DNA from: Ochotona curzoniae
Lineage: Eukaryota; Chordata; Mammalia; Lagomorpha; Ochotonidae
NCBI RefSeq assembly: GCF_017591425.1
Contig: NW_024467083.1
Location: 13,817,001-13,881,000 of the forward strand
Reading direction: 5' to 3'
DNA: 64,000 nucleotides
In this document: positions 46,263-59,070 of the stretch, piece by piece
Layout: each line of letters starts with the position of its first letter
Position numbering within the stretch: the first letter of the stretch is position 1
Translations under genes and position numbers: made by a program
Notes under the pieces: model-generated
The model's database searches: none
Told to the model about the DNA's origin: nothing
The model's input: the letters and a program-made list of their open reading frames with translations, nothing else

Positions 46263-46558
46263 GCAGGACCTGCTATGGTAGCCCAGCAGCTGAAGTCCTT
46301 GTCTTGACCGTGCCAAGATCCCATGTGAGCACCACTTGCCTGTCCAAGAAAGGCAGTCCAAGACAGCCCAAGGCCTTGGGACCCTGCATCTGCATGGGAG
46401 ACCCAGAACAGTCTCCTGGCTCCTGGCTTTAGATTGGCGCAGCTCTAGCCATTGTGGCCTCTCGGGGAGTGAACCAGCAGATGGAACATTTTCCTCTCTG
46501 TCTTGACTGCTCTCTGTGTATCTGACTTTCCAATTAAAATAATTAAATCTTTAAAAAA
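46263..46558 (+). mobile_element. CSINE-type SINE with small central deletion
   Basis: Head 'atggtagcccagcagctgaa', then 'gagcaccacttgcctgtcca' where about 35 bp including most of the B box region is lost, followed by a normal 3' body and 'tctgactttccaattaaaat' tail. Confidence 0.92.
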
Positions 46559-48473
46559 TGTCAAAGGATAAAATTATTCCAAGGTTAAGCAATTGTTTGT
46601 AAGGTGTATTATACAGCATATGTGTGGGGAAGGAAATAATCCAGAGCTGGAGGCCAGCTCTAGTGCCATTCTGAGCTTGAGAAGGGCGTATGGAGTTGGT
46701 GAAAAGAGACACCGATATTTCACTTGGTGCCCTCTGTTAAGAGCTCAAGCAGCTGTCTTATTTTATTTACCCAGACACATCACAAGCTGCTGCACAAACA
46801 CTTAATTGTTCTATTTTTACTTTATTACTAATGGGGCACACACAGACACTTGGTTGTACTATTTGTTACTTCATGATTAACCAGGTGGCTCTAAAGATAA
46901 TTCAATAAAATACTGTATTCATATTCTTTAAAGCAAGTCTTTGTTCACTCTTCAGGAGTAGCCATGGAGTGATGGCCAGGACCCCAAGGCCAAGGTACAT
47001 GTCATTGCCTGCTAATCAGTAATACATTCCTACCGCCTTTCTATTTCTGCAATATACCCATCACTTAATGAGAAGAAATATGTCACAAGAAAAAAAGTAA
47101 AGATCCAAAATAAACATTTCAAATATTAAAATCCCCCTATAACTAAAGGCTCTACAACCCCATAAATAATCTAATAATAATTAAAGGCATATCACTATTA
47201 ATAAAAGCATCCTTAAATTCCTCTAGCCAGAAATCATAAAAGCAGCTAAAACAGATACATGTTCTAGGCTTCAAAAATTTGCAAGGACAGGTTAGCGTTT
47301 AAGATCACAATAACTGTGTTTATCACCATAGCCGTTTCAGCTCATATTCTCATCACTTTCATTAATATTTAGGATGCTTATCAAACCATTTTCCAGAAGA
47401 TGTGCTACATGTCTGGGCCAGATTCTGAGGCAACGGTTAGGCACACAATGAGGTGTCCAGAAATGGCATGGGCTTAATTGTGTTCTTGTGGATAAATTGT
47501 TAAAGACCCAGTCAGCAAGACATGGTCAGCAACATTAACTCCCAAGCTCACATCATTTGCAAAACCCATCTTACAAGGGCAAACAACAATTGCTCAATAG
47601 ATTACAGAATTCTTAGCAGAGTGGTTGAGTGCATATGCAAAAGGGGTGAGCCCGTGTTGAGGTGGTTGGAGAGAGCTCCACCAGGCTTTGCCATACGGCT
47701 GGAAGCTCCTAGCAGCCTTGCCAACAGGGAAGCTGTTCTCTTCACACCTTTGTGTCATCCACATCCACTGCATGGACCACAGCACTTCAGCTCTTGCGAC
47801 ACCAGTAGATTTTTATGAAAATTTTGGAACTATATTAATTAAAAGTTACTGTACACATGCAGATTCAAAAGTCTGATGATGGAAGCACAGAAATGGAGCC
47901 TCAGACACTGAATAGGCTGTCTGCAGCTATTGATTAGTTAGCCTAGGTTTCAGTTGACGAAATGGAAATGCACTCAGAATATGTAATTTTATAAAAGCTT
48001 TGAAATTTCCACTGAACAGCTAAAAACTCCCATTCATGCTTCAGTTACTGATCATAAATTCTCTTAGGGACGACTATGTTGAGCTGTGATGCACCTCAGG
48101 AAAAGTTACCCTGTCTTCAGATTCTTGTGATGAGGAAGTCATGCATGCAAAGATTCAACCAACCAGAGAAAGATGAGCCATAGGGTACACACAAGCTCCA
48201 AGGGGCTGGATTGTGAAAATATGAGATCAGCAAGAAATTAAAAATGCATTTTAGAGACAATAAGTAATACTGATGAAAGACTAGAAATCCCACCATCACA
48301 CCTTACCTTAGCACCATTACTTCAAAGATGCTCTTGAACCCACTGGGTTGTGAAATAGACAAAAATTCAATGAAACAATAAAGCCCTACATCCAGCTGAA
48401 AAATGAAAGTTGACTGACAGTCCACTGACCCAAATTAAGCTACATTGCAATCTCTGGTATGAATAACAACTTG
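46559..48473. other. Unassigned sequence, moderately GC-richer near 47.6-47.8 kb
   Basis: Short frames (70 codons at 46593; 98, 63 and 62 codons around 47522-47876) overlap on both strands and show no domain. 47630-47810 is GC-richer with a few CpGs. 46590-46990 has ordinary composition with an AATAAA at about 46904-46909. Nothing here can be called a gene; ERV or other repeat origin is possible. Confidence 0.4.
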
Positions 48474-48806
48474 AGGGCCCAGCACGATAGCATAGTGGTT
48501 AAGGTTCTCATCTTGAGTGTGCCGGGATCCCATGTGGGTGCTGGTTCTGGTCCCAGCAGCTCCACTTCCCATCCAGCTCCCTGCTTGTGGCCTGGGAAAG
48601 CAATTGAGGACAGCCCAGAGCATTGGGACCCCACACTCGTGTGGGAGACCCGGAAAGAAGTTCTTGGCTCCTGGCTTCGGATCGGCGCAGCACCGGCCAC
48701 TGCGATCACTTGGGGTGTGAATCATCAGACAGAAGATCTTCCTCTGTCTCTCCTCCTCTCTGTACATCTGCGTTTCCAATAAAAATAAATAAATCTTTAA
48801 AAAAAT
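48474..48806 (+). mobile_element. CSINE, full length, well preserved
   Basis: Clean copy of the subfamily with the doubled 'ttcttggctcctggcttc' block: head 'gcacgatagcatagtggtta', B box region 'ctggttctggtccca', CT-rich stretch, and 'tttccaataaaaataaataa' tail. No convincing target-site duplication found. Open frames of 114, 107 and 89 codons here are SINE read-through. Confidence 0.95.
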
Positions 48807-48959
48807 TAGAGATAGAATTTAATTTCAATTATTAAAAAAAGGTATACAGATGTTTTCTTGATTAGTTTATCACAATTTTGGCAACAATTATTTTTGATAG
48901 GCTTTAACGTAAGATTACATAAATATGACACTTTTGTGTTTTAGATTGTTCATTTGTTT

Positions 48960-49297
48960 TAAAGATTGATTTTATTAATTTAAATATCAGAGTGAGAAAG
49001 AGACAGAAAGAGAGGAAGAAAAAGAGAGAAGAATGAAAGAGTGAGAGAATGAGAGATTTTTTTATCCATTAGTACACTTCCTCGAAGGCCACAATGGCCA
49101 GGAAAGGGCCAGGCCAGATCCAGGGTACTGAACATTCATCTGGGTCTTCCTCGTGGGTCGCAGGGACAAGAATTTTTCATAATCCATTAGCAGTTTGTTG
49201 GAAGGTGGAGCATCTGGATCACAAACTGGCACCCACATGGGATGCCAGATCCACAGACAGTAGCTTTACCAATTACGCAACAATGCTATCCCGCTTT
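48960..49297 (-). mobile_element. Old CSINE with expanded AG-rich tract, reverse
   Basis: The complement of the CT-rich stretch has grown into an AG-rich tract of about 75 bp (48990-49058, 'gagtgagaaagagacagaaa' and on). The body ('ggccacaatggccaggaaag') and head ('cacaaactggcacccacatg') are diverged. Confidence 0.85.
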
Positions 49298-49469
49298 CTG
49301 ATTATTTTGGGCATCGTTTATCAGTTCAATATTTTTGAGGCAGACGAGGAGTTTTGCTTTTTGTTTTCATTCATAAAGGAGCTTTTACTAGGAGGCTTAC
49401 TCCTTCCATATTCTTTCATGATGCTGATGATCTGTCACTACTTCTCTGTGTTGCACACGCTTACGTTAC

Positions 49470-50300
49470 AACTATTGGGCTAGCCGCATTGTGAAGAAAT
49501 GCCATCAATACTTGTTAATCTTACAACGTCCTAATTTACCTTTCATTTATCAGTGATCTCTTCACTGGACACGGTTGTCTAGGCTGACATACTCATTTTT
49601 TAATTTAAAGGTTGTCTGGCATTTATCAGTTGCATTTTTTCACAGTTCTTTTTTTGTGTTGTACTTTTTAAAGTTTGATCATAATGTGTTATAATAAAGA
49701 TCATTTCTGATCATGCCTTCTTGGCGTTTTACGTACTTCCTGCACTTGAATATCTCCAATTTGAGAATTTTTCTGTTACTATTTCACGGAATAATTTTTT
49801 AACCTTTATTATTATCTTTTTTTTTGAATTCTGTCAGTGCTAAGACTTGTAGATTTGGTCATTTAATGTTATTTTCTAGATCACAAACATTGTTTTCAGT
49901 TTTTTCTTAAATTTTTCCACTCTTTTTAACTTTTTTTTTAAAAAAATCTGTATTCTAACTTAGATATTCCTTCTTCTGCCTCACTGAATCTGTTCGTAGT
50001 TTTCCACTTTACTTTTATATGACACACTGAATTCTTCATTTCTAATATTTTAGCTTGACTTTTTCTTTAACATCTTTATATCTTTGGAGAATTTCTCCTC
50101 CATTTCACATAACCATTTATTTCATGTAACTGCTTTTCTGTATTTTTGAATAATCTTACAGATGTTCTATTGGATTCATTAGGAGACATTTTGTTAGATT
50201 TTTCATCTTCAGAGTCTAACCTTGGCTCATTTGAATAGTTATTTTGCCTTCATTTATCCTATTTTCTACATTTTTAAAACCACTTGTTAGTATCTCCTCT
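49470..50300 (-). mobile_element. Ancient L1 5' region, reverse
   Basis: Antisense L1 landmarks in the expected order: 'gtttgatcataatgtgttat' (about 49674-49693), 'tttctgttactatttcacgg', 'cttcttctgcctcactgaat' (about 49970-49990), 'attcttcatttctaatattt' (about 50031-50050). It corresponds to the region upstream of ORF2 in old L1 or HAL1. Divergence is very high. Confidence 0.6.
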
Positions 50301-50767
50301 GAAGGTTTTTTTTTTTTTTCCTTAGAAAGGCACCACCACGTTTTGCTGAGATGTCTGTGATGCAGAGTGGACATCAAGGAGTGTGCTGGGTAGTGTGGCT
50401 ACTCTGGCTAGCATTTGTGGGAAAGGCTAGGGATTTAGGCATGCTTGATTTGGTCTCAGTATAATATTTTTGATGAGAGAATGATCACATTGGCTGGAAT
50501 GTTTGTTGCTTCAGCTCTTCTTTCTCCATAAAACATTATCACAGAGCATGACAAAGAAACATAAAAATTGCATATAACACTTTTCTCATATTTTACATAT
50601 TCGCTGATAGGATATATAACACAAATAACAATGGGTGTTATTGTTAACAGATACAAATTACATTTTTTTTCAAAAGCTAAAAGGTTCATAATTCTTCAGA
50701 GCCTCTGATCAGGAAATTTGTAGGATATTTTGGTCTCTATTATCTCTAGTTATAGTGGCAAGATATA
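50301..50767. other. Unassigned AT-rich sequence
   Basis: T-run near 50307-50320. A 77-codon reverse frame shows no domain. Confidence 0.45.
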
Positions 50768-50900
50768 ACACATTCATTTATTCATTGATTCATCAAATAT
50801 TATTGAGCATCTTGTAAGCATTACGCACATAGAAAAGAATGGTAACACTTCATTTCTCTATAGCTACTATTCAAGACTAGGGACACATATTATTGGCTTA
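50768..50900 (-). mobile_element. L2 (LINE-2) relic, reverse
   Basis: 'Attcatttattcattgattc', 'atcaaatattattgagcatc' and 'tgtaagcattac' parallel the reverse complement of the L2 3' region ('attcattcaacaaatattta', 'ttgagcacctactatgtgcc'). Confidence 0.62.
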
Positions 50901-51779
50901 AAAGTACATTGTAATGAATACATAAAATACGTAATAGCAGAAGATAAAAATTCAAGAAAGGAGCGTCATGGTATCCTTCAGTTTTGTGTAGTTTCATAGC
51001 AGTCTTATTTTTCTATATTAAGATGAATTGGGAGTCAGTGAGAACTCTGTGACATAAACATGTTCAATCATTTTGGCTCCTCCCCAAGTCCAAAACCTTT
51101 TATCTTCCCTCTTGGATGACTTTGGACCTTCACTTTAATAAAGAAAATAAATTGCTTCATAAATATATATCTTATCTGGGATATTTATTCCATTTTATTC
51201 ACCTATTTTATCACAAGTGCCGTGTGGATTTAATTTATATATCATTTTCGAGTCTTGAAATCTTGCTCCTCATTATTGATATGCTTAGGATTCCACTTTC
51301 TCTTTCTAAAGTGTCTAGACCTTTTTATTTGAGAAAGCAGTTAATTTGTCTGAAATCACATTGTAAATACAGTCTCCCATATGGTGTGCAGCTGCCGATT
51401 GAAGAACCCTGTGGTAGAGTAACTCAGAGCCAGCCCAACTGTTGGCTGTTTGAGTCTCTCTGCATGTCTCTATTTCCCAGTGTTTTCTCCTCATTTTCTA
51501 GCTGCTTTGGTCACAACAAATTATGTTCTCCAACTTTTTAAACAGCAAAAATGAGTTTCTATCCAAATTGTATCTGAGAATTACTAAAGTTATAAAGTTA
51601 GAAAACAAATAAATATAAATGGATTCTGCATCAGAACATAGATTGCATTTTTCTTTATGCTCCTTCCCCTCTTTTTGTAATTTATTGCCTTCTAATGTGT
51701 GCTCTATATATGCATTGTGTACATAGGGGAACATTCCACAGAAATGGAATTATAAGATATATTTGTCTTGGTGTAAAGG
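50901..51779. other. AT-rich sequence with a 141-codon open frame of no known family
   Basis: The plus frame 51116-51541 is the second longest in the window. Its product would be Leu-, Ile- and Phe-rich with a basic middle. I see no domain, start context, or coding-like composition. Chance or decayed repeat. Confidence 0.4.
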
Positions 51780-51965
51780 CATTTAGAGCCCACATATGGT
51801 GGATTGGATAATGGCTGCCCACATTGGTGAACATACGTGTTCTTTACTCATTCTACTAATTCAGATACTTGTTACATCCAAAATTTCTTTCACAGACACA
51901 CTCAGCAACTGCTTTACTGCTGAAAATCTCTCAGCTTAGGCAAGCTGACACACTGAATTAACTTT
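51780..51965 (+). mobile_element. Ancient interspersed repeat 3' end, family uncertain
   Basis: 'Ataatggctgcccacattgg', 'tactcattctactaattcag', 'ttcacagacacactcagcaa' and 'aggcaagctgacac' match in order the end of a common mammalian repeat ('gcccacccacattggg', 'ttactcagtctaccgattca', 'cacagacacacccagaat', 'caagttgacac'). Confidence 0.5.
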
Positions 51966-54900
51966 CATATCACGGATGCATTCTTTATAGGTGGCTATCT
52001 GGAAGGCGTGAAAAGGAGAGCATTTGAAACAAACAATATTGACTTAAATTATTGGCTTAAGAGATCGTTTTCCCCTCAAAATTATATTTTTATCAGCATG
52101 TGTTATTCTATTATTAAAATTATGGATGTCAGATTATCAAAAACGAACACATATATGGGAAAAAAAGGAAAATGGGTGTTTTGAAAGTTTTAGTCCAATT
52201 TCACTTTAGTAGCAAATTAATTCCTATTTTTTCTCTGTTATTTTAGCTTCTAATGTATGTCACTAAGAAGCTGGATGATACAAAGCATATAAAGTATTCA
52301 GAATGTAAACAAACATGAATATGTAGAGTTTCTAATAAGGAAAATATTTTAACATGCAAAATATCAAATCTGAGACATGTTACATTTGCCATATTGTTTT
52401 TCAAATTTTATCTAGTTTCTAAAAATCTAGCATTTGACAAGTATTATTTTTATAATGAGGTCTATTAGTGAGGACTCTGAATAGAAGAAAATTTTAGAAC
52501 ACTTTTAGGTAGACACAGGTTTTATAAATTATTTATGAATTAATAGTAAGTTAAAGGCTGATTGCTGATACCTGATGTAAACAATGATTTCTTTGTTCCC
52601 TTTTCCTGAGCCACATATTTCCATCAGGTAAAAGTTCAAAAGAAAAGAAATAGACCATAAAAAAATAAGTACTACAACATTAACTCAAATAGAAGGGTTC
52701 AAAAGAGAGTAGAAATCGTTGTCATGGTGACAAGTCTCAAATAGTCTAAATAGAAATACGTTGAATGAATTGATAAAATCATGAGTGTGTCTCTGATGCC
52801 TCCGGCCATAATTTACAGCATTATGATTGATGTAACAAGATACACTCACATAATTACAGAAGTTCAGCACCTTGTGATTGTGTGAAATTAAGAAATATCA
52901 AACATGAAATGAATGTCAGTTATTTCTTATTATTTGTATTTACCTTCCTTATTACAACTGTATTGGTTAAACTTTTCCACTTTCAATATTTTGATATATT
53001 CAGGTATCTTATGTAAAAATAAAATTTCTTTCTCATATTGACTCATCTATCCAAATTCATAATTTTTGATTGGTCATCACCTATGCAAAATCTTTATTTT
53101 TCTATGAATTTTCAGATGGGTTAACTAATTTCAAGTCAGTTATGTTTTCACATTGCAATTAAATTATAATACATTCTCCTTTCTGTTTTGGGATTTAATT
53201 CAGATCTGGAAGTATGAAACCACAACAAAACAAAACTCACCATCTGGAAACCTGATAGTCATAGTACAGTTTTTTTTTTTTACATGTAATGTCACTGTAT
53301 CTGTACAAATTCCTAAGTATGTGAAAATAAACATACACTATTTCCAGCTGAGGTTTTGGTACAATAGACATTTATGACAATTTAGTGGCAAACAAAACAT
53401 TTATAATAAACATAACTTAAATAATAAGTTGTACCTTTGAAATAGACATAACATTTCTAGGGAATCTACTTTTTATATTACAAACCCCCGAAAAGATTTT
53501 TCCCATGAAGAAGTAATTGTGTTGACAATTGTAAGCTAACAAAATCCTACCAGTTGTAAGTGGTTGCACTGCTGTAAAGAATAATCCTAGAGAAATCTTA
53601 GCCCTTCTCTTCTGGTTGCTGAGAATATTCCTGAAGTAGCTAAAAAGATGACCACACACAGAGCAGAGGTTATAAAGACATCTAATATAACAGCCTGAGG
53701 CAGCCATGTTCCAATTGCAAATTTTCAGACTGATGTTAAAGCATGATTTAAGATCCGAACAACTAGAAATCAATAACATAAATGTTAACAATTATTTTAT
53801 GGGTCTGTAACTATGAGATCAACTTGAAATTTTCCAATGAACTCCAAATACTTTTACTAACAAACCTTCTGTTTAAAAACAGTGAAGATGAAATTCAACT
53901 TTGGGTTTAGTGTGTCTACTCCAGGAAGAATCATCACCCTGACTTCTACAGGGAGCTTCCTGAAATAGTTTGAATGGTGTAGCTCTCTACATATTTATTC
54001 ATTCCCTTAATTTTCCTTTGAGTTGAAGCAGGAATCAGGGGGATTTTTCAGTTTGTCTGTAGTTTTTGTTTTTCAAATGAGAAATATGAAAGAATGCTAA
54101 ATGGAATATAGAAATTTTAAATTGAGAAAACAAAGAAAGAAGTCATGGCATGGCACATGTGTGTCCCTAGCATTGAAACATTGCCTCCTTGACAACCATA
54201 AGCATGTGAACTATGAAATCAGCAAAACAGAACATGTTAAATATTCCTCTGTCATTTTTCTGACAAGCCCTATTCATATGTCCAGAAAATAATTGTTAAA
54301 TCTGTATAGGAGATTATTGGTAATATGCATGGTGCTGGTAAAACAAGTGAAAGTAGGAAATAGCATTCATTCACAAAGTTGTCATTGTTACAGATAGGTC
54401 CCATGTGAGGACCTGAAACTTGCAATACAATGTGATAGGTGCTGTAATGCAAGAAATGCAGGTAGAATGAATAAGATGCGATATCTCTTATTTGTGAGTA
54501 AACTTGTAGCAATGATTCCACAAAGAAAATTATATTTAAGCTAATTTTTTAGAACCAAAAAGATACTACAAGATAAAATCGCAAGGGAATTTCAGAATGA
54601 GAAGACGCAAAACAGCTACCTTCGTTGAGCAATGATACAAAATATCTTAGAAACCCAATATGCCTATTTGACCTACTGTTTCATTATGAGGCATTGATAT
54701 ACAGCCTGATTGGAAATGTTGTGTTACCTAAATACATATGCAGACTACAGAAACAGTTTCACTGACTTTGCCTTGTGTCTACTAAATATGTAGCAAGCAG
54801 AAGTAAAATTACGACATGGAATTCTTTGTTAGGGATTTCTGTGCAATTCCTTGGAAAAGAATTTTCTTTATGAACAGGTGTTAATATTCTGCTCACATAC

Positions 54901-55867
54901 TTTAAAAATAGAGAATTACATTTTCTCACATGTCATTGAAAGCAATTGTGGCCTAGTTGCGGACTATAATCTTTTGAAATATTATAGGATTTCTTTGCAT
55001 TAACCTGTGCACAATTGAGCTAATGCATTTTGTTGCTGAAATTTCACAGATCAATTGCACAGAGTAGTTTGTATTCTTCTCTTCAGATTTGCTAACCCAG
55101 AAAATAACTCAGTTTTTTTCAGACGTAATGCCCTGTTGTTTCCAATAGTGTGGTTAGTACTAATGCAGTCTCTTCAGTTGTGGCACTGGGATCTTCACTG
55201 CCAGAGTTGCAAGATGTGTCTGTTCTCTAGACTCTTTGCTCTCTGCCCAAATGCTGGTGATCGGACTGAATGCCAGTACTGAAAGGTACCTAATGACTCT
55301 GGACCAACGCGCTAGATATATTTTCCATAAGAGGGAATCTGTAATCTCTGTTTATTCAAAACAGAAAGTCCTGGGGTCACCTTTCAAAAATCAGTATATG
55401 ATGAGATTTTCCCATACTTCTTCTCTAAAATTGTTGATGCCTCTAAAAGTCTGCATTCCTAGCCGTATGACTGCGACAGCCTTCATGCTTCTAGCACTTT
55501 GCCGGTGATGAAGTCGGCCCGTAGTCTTTCAGATGTTATTCCTGTGGTGCTTCTGGTGTTTCTGAAAGTATCAGTTGGAGTTCACTTGTGATTGAAAAAA
55601 AATCATAATGCTGATTATCCAGTTAGAATCCTTTTGTGATTTTTGTTGTTTAATGTACTGAGAAGGCCTGCTTAGATTGAAAGAATTGACTGAGAGTTCT
55701 TCACATGTTGGCAGAGCATAATCCATTAAATGTTAGGTTTTAGGAAATAGAAAGGCTGCTTCAGCTACAGCTCAGACAGCCACATAGGAGTTATTGAATG
55801 TCAGCATCCACGTTACAACACCAGATTCCCCAGAAGGACTATTCAATCTCTTAAACATAGAAGACAG
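51966..55867. other. Long SINE-free region
   Basis: No SINE, L1 or MIR that I can name across about 3.9 kb. Reverse frame 53417-53791 (124 codons) and plus frames at 55055-55508 have no recognised domain. 55030-55560 is less AT-rich and retains several CpGs (near 55308 and 55472-55520). Confidence 0.5.
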
Positions 55868-55990
55868 ACAGAATCTCTTCTACTAAAGGAGCTTATAATT
55901 GAGTTGAAGATATGGAAAAATTCAGAGTAAAATGTAATAAAATTGTGCTGGTGGTTGGGGAAATACATGAATGAAAAGTATGCCACAGTA
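55868..55990 (-). mobile_element. L2 (LINE-2) relic, reverse
   Basis: 'Aaaggagcttataattgagt' corresponds to 'catggagcttacattctagt' of the reverse L2 3' part, followed by a compatible A-rich stretch and 'gtaataaaattgtgctggtg'. Confidence 0.5.
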
Positions 55991-56027
55991 AGTGGCATAC
56001 AGACAAGAGAAAATGGGTGTTTTTTTG

Positions 56028-56275
56028 AAGAGTGGTTTACTCATTTGAATGGCAGAGCAATGAAAGGTAAAGGAATGGAGAGATACTTTGCCTCCACTGA
56101 TTCATTCTAGAAATAAGCACAATAGCCAGAGCTGCAATGAGCTGATGTCAGAAGCTCCATGCTGGTCACCCAGTAGTTTAGCCTACTACCTGCTTTCCTT
56201 TCCAGCTGCATTAGCAAGAAGCTGGATCTAAAACAGAGTAGTTGAGACTCAGACTGGGGCTCCAATAAGTGATGC
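56028..56275 (-). mobile_element. Old CSINE-type SINE, reverse
   Basis: 'Actgattcattctagaaata', 'gcacaatagccagagctgca', 'ctttccttt' and 'gagtagttgagactcagact' keep reverse order. The head end is lost where the next SINE begins. Confidence 0.7.
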
Positions 56276-56452
56276 TGGCCTTGGGACCCTGCACCTGCCT
56301 GGGAGATCAGAAGAGGCTCGAGGCTCCTGGGTCCTGGCTTCAGATTGGCATAGCTCTGGCTGTTGCAGCCGCCTGGGGAGTGAATCATTGGATGAAAGGT
56401 CTTCCTTTCTGTATATCTGACTTTTCAATAAAAATAAATCTTTTTTAAAATG
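56276..56452 (+). mobile_element. CSINE 3' half, head to head with old reverse copy
   Basis: Begins abruptly at 'gctggccttgggaccctgca' and runs to an intact tail ('gacttttcaataaaaataaa'). The missing 5' half is consistent with 5' truncation at insertion or later loss. It abuts the reverse copy to make an inverted pair. Confidence 0.88.
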
Positions 56453-57744
56453 AAATAAAACAAAGCAAAAAAAAAAAAACCCACAGAACTTAGAAACCAA
56501 ATTGTCATAAAGAAAAAATAAAAAGATTGGGTATGCTAGAATGAGTTCACCAGAGATTGGGACACAAATATAGCTGTTTTTCCCCAAGATGAAAACAAGC
56601 AAACGAACATGTTTATAAGGAGAACACCATATTAAGATCAATATGTTTTTGCCAAGACAAACTGATGGGAAAATATTATCCTATTTACTTTATAGTAATA
56701 GGATGATACAATCTTAGCACAGCAAATGGGCATCAGGTTCAGAATGGCAACCAAATCTATCTGTCTCACTGCGACCTGTGGCAATAACAATATTTGAATA
56801 TGAAGCTCTCAGATCATGACAGCTAGGCAGCCAGTAAAATGACTGACTTTTATCAGCTATATTCAGTAGTCAGAATGTAGAATGAATGAAAAGTCACAAT
56901 TCAAGTTTCTAAACTTGTACTAGTAATCAGACAAAGAGATAACAGATTGAAGGAGGTATTTTGTCTTCATGAAGAAATGTGCAAATGAGCAACCTGCATA
57001 TGCCATTGTCACTCTTCTCAGATCGCCTTCACTGGGATGCAACAACTATTTCCTGTTGGATATTGGATGTAGAGGCTATTCAGGGCACATAGTCTTCTGA
57101 TTTAGAAAGTGGATTCAGAGAATGAGAGCTGCTTTTCCCAGCAGATTGTGAATCCATGTTCTCCAACTCGCGGGGCCTTGGAAGCTATTGCCACAGGACA
57201 GAATCCTCAAGGAAAGTGAGTCAGTAACCGTTTCTCCTGAAGGAGCTTGCCTTCATCTGAGATCATATCCTGGCTCTGCTTCTTTCTGTTGCCTAGTTTC
57301 CCCCTGCCTACTTCTGCCCAGGTCACTGCTTGTCCAATCAAAGATTAGTTTAGAGAACTCATGAGTTCAGATTATTCTTCTAAGAAACTCATTTTTTGAA
57401 CCACGTCAAAAGCGGAAATCCTTTCAGCATGTAAGAAGCAGAAGAAGAAACCAGATGGAAGAATTTGCATCATTGTGAGTGCTTCTTTCAGTATTTGGTA
57501 CACAGCTTAGTGCAGTAAAAACAATTGCCATTCCCCGAGTTGCTGGAGGGTGCAAATGAAAACTGTTCTTTGTGTATGTTTGTTGTACAGTTCGTAAAAC
57601 TAGGATAATAATAGTGCATATGATACACTAATGTAAAAGTATCGAATGTATGGAAGTTGTTTTTGTTATTTTTAGATTGTTATTAGATAATTCTCTTGAC
57701 AGCACAATATTTAATATTGATTCTAAAAATTACTAATATTTAAT
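56453..57744. other. Unassigned sequence
   Basis: A-run near 56470-56480. 57000-57330 is less AT-rich with no recognised repeat or domain. Confidence 0.5.
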
Positions 57745-57801
57745 TAATGTGCATCCGTGTACTAGGCGCTTGTACTATTCTATACATCTGCATAATCTTT
57801 T
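57745..57801 (-). mobile_element. MIR relic, left piece, split by SINE
   Basis: 'Gtgcatccgtgtactaggcg' and 'cttgtactattctatacatc' parallel the reverse MIR end ('gcttactatgtgccaggcac', 'tgttctaagcgctttacat'). The match continues beyond the SINE at 58127. Confidence 0.65.
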
Positions 57802-58126
57802 TTTTTTTTGAAAGTCAAATATACAGAGAAGTGCAGAGACAGAAAACTCTTCTGTTCCATCTGATGATTCACACCACAAGTGACAGCAATGGCCGGGGCT
57901 GAGCCAATCCAAAGCCAGGAGCCAGATTCTTCTTCTGGGTCCCCTGCACAGGTGCACAGGTGCAGGGTCCCAAGGCCTGAGCCATCCTGCACTGCTTTCC
58001 CAGGCCTAAAACAGAGAGCTGGTTGAGAAGCAGTGCTCCTGGGATTAGAACCAGAGCCCATATGGGATCGGTGCATGCAAGGCGATGACTTTAGTTGCTA
58101 GGCTACCATGCCAGGCCCCACAGCCA
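57802..58126 (-). mobile_element. CSINE inserted into MIR, reverse
   Basis: Full-length reverse copy. CATAATCTTTT at 57791-57801 recurs at 58127-58137 (11 bp). A small internal repeat, 'caggtgcacaggtgcagg' at about 57949-57967, is a 9-bp tandem duplication. Confidence 0.93.
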
Positions 58127-58230
58127 CATAATCTTTTCAGTTACTTTGTGAGAGAAGTATCTTTCCTAGTTGGGTTCATAAGTGAAGCAACAAGAATGAA
58201 GAGATATGTGACATGTCCAGGTTCTGGAAG
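58127..58230 (-). mobile_element. MIR relic, right piece
   Basis: 'Actttgtgagagaagtatct' parallels 'accctatgaggtaggta', and 'tatgtgacatgtccaggttc' parallels 'cttgcccaaggtcacac'. Together with the left piece it makes one MIR cut by the SINE. Confidence 0.6.
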
Positions 58231-59070
58231 GCTCTGGGGTGACATAACAGCACCGAACTTGTGTTCTTGAGCTCACATTGTTGACCATACACTTTTCTTT
58301 CTCATCTTCATTGATCCTCATAACAATACAAAGAACATGTTTAAAAAGAAATACAAATATTCTATCTCCTTAATACAACTATAATTTAATCACTTACATA
58401 GATTATATTTGAGGAAAAATCCCAGTAAATACATTGTATTTTCATTCTTTTATTACTATCACAATGCAAAAGTGATTCAGAATGGAAACGTGTGAATATT
58501 GTGTGTTATTGTCAGAAACGTGCTGCAAAAATCTGCCTGAATATTTTTTTTCTGTAGAATTAAAGCTTTTACTGATTCATTACGATTGTAAAAACTAGCT
58601 TTTCAATAACGTTTTCTATTTGGATTTGTTTGAAATAAATAGTACAGGAAAAGGAATTACATTTTTATATCTGTTTAAAATTTATTTTGATGATGGAAAC
58701 TGTAAAACTTCTGGATTACGTTATATCATTCACAGTACACTTGTGGTCAATTTCATGTAATTGACACATTTTCCTAGTTCTAACTACAGTCCAATAATGG
58801 AGGAACAAATGTAATAATAGTGTACTGTGTGCGTCTGCCAATACATTATGCAGTGCTGTGAAGGACTTATCTTGACCTGCGTTTCCCAACTGAGGAAACC
58901 GGCACCCTGAAGGTGCATCACAGGTGGCAGTTTAACACATTCTGCTACAACACCTGACTCACAGCTAGATTTATGCATGGCTATTATGAGAACAGAACTA
59001 CAAGCTCAGTGTTTTCCCATATAAATGACACTGTGTCCTACAGGTTGCAATCACAGTGATCATTGAGGTT
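58231..59070. other. AT-rich sequence with weak MIR/L2 traces
   Basis: 58860-58970 has a faint reverse MIR pattern ('actgaggaaaccggcaccct', 'ggtgcatcacaggtggca'). Nothing else recognised. Confidence 0.4.

Noticed and set aside
46990..47260. Possible mitochondrial insertion (A- and C-rich, codon-like)
   Set aside because: No mitochondrial gene order or tRNA could be followed by eye.
48435..48782. Overlapping 114-, 107- and 89-codon frames
   Set aside because: They are reading frames through one SINE copy on both strands; similar peptides recur at other SINE copies.
51116..51541. 141-codon hydrophobic frame
   Set aside because: No domain, no coding-like composition, no splice or promoter context; expected by chance in AT-rich DNA of this length.
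53417..53791. 124-codon reverse frame
   Set aside because: No recognisable motif and ordinary AT-rich composition.
57241..57320. MIR in forward orientation ('tcctggctctgcttcttt')
   Set aside because: Only one short motif fits; the neighbouring MIR motifs are absent.
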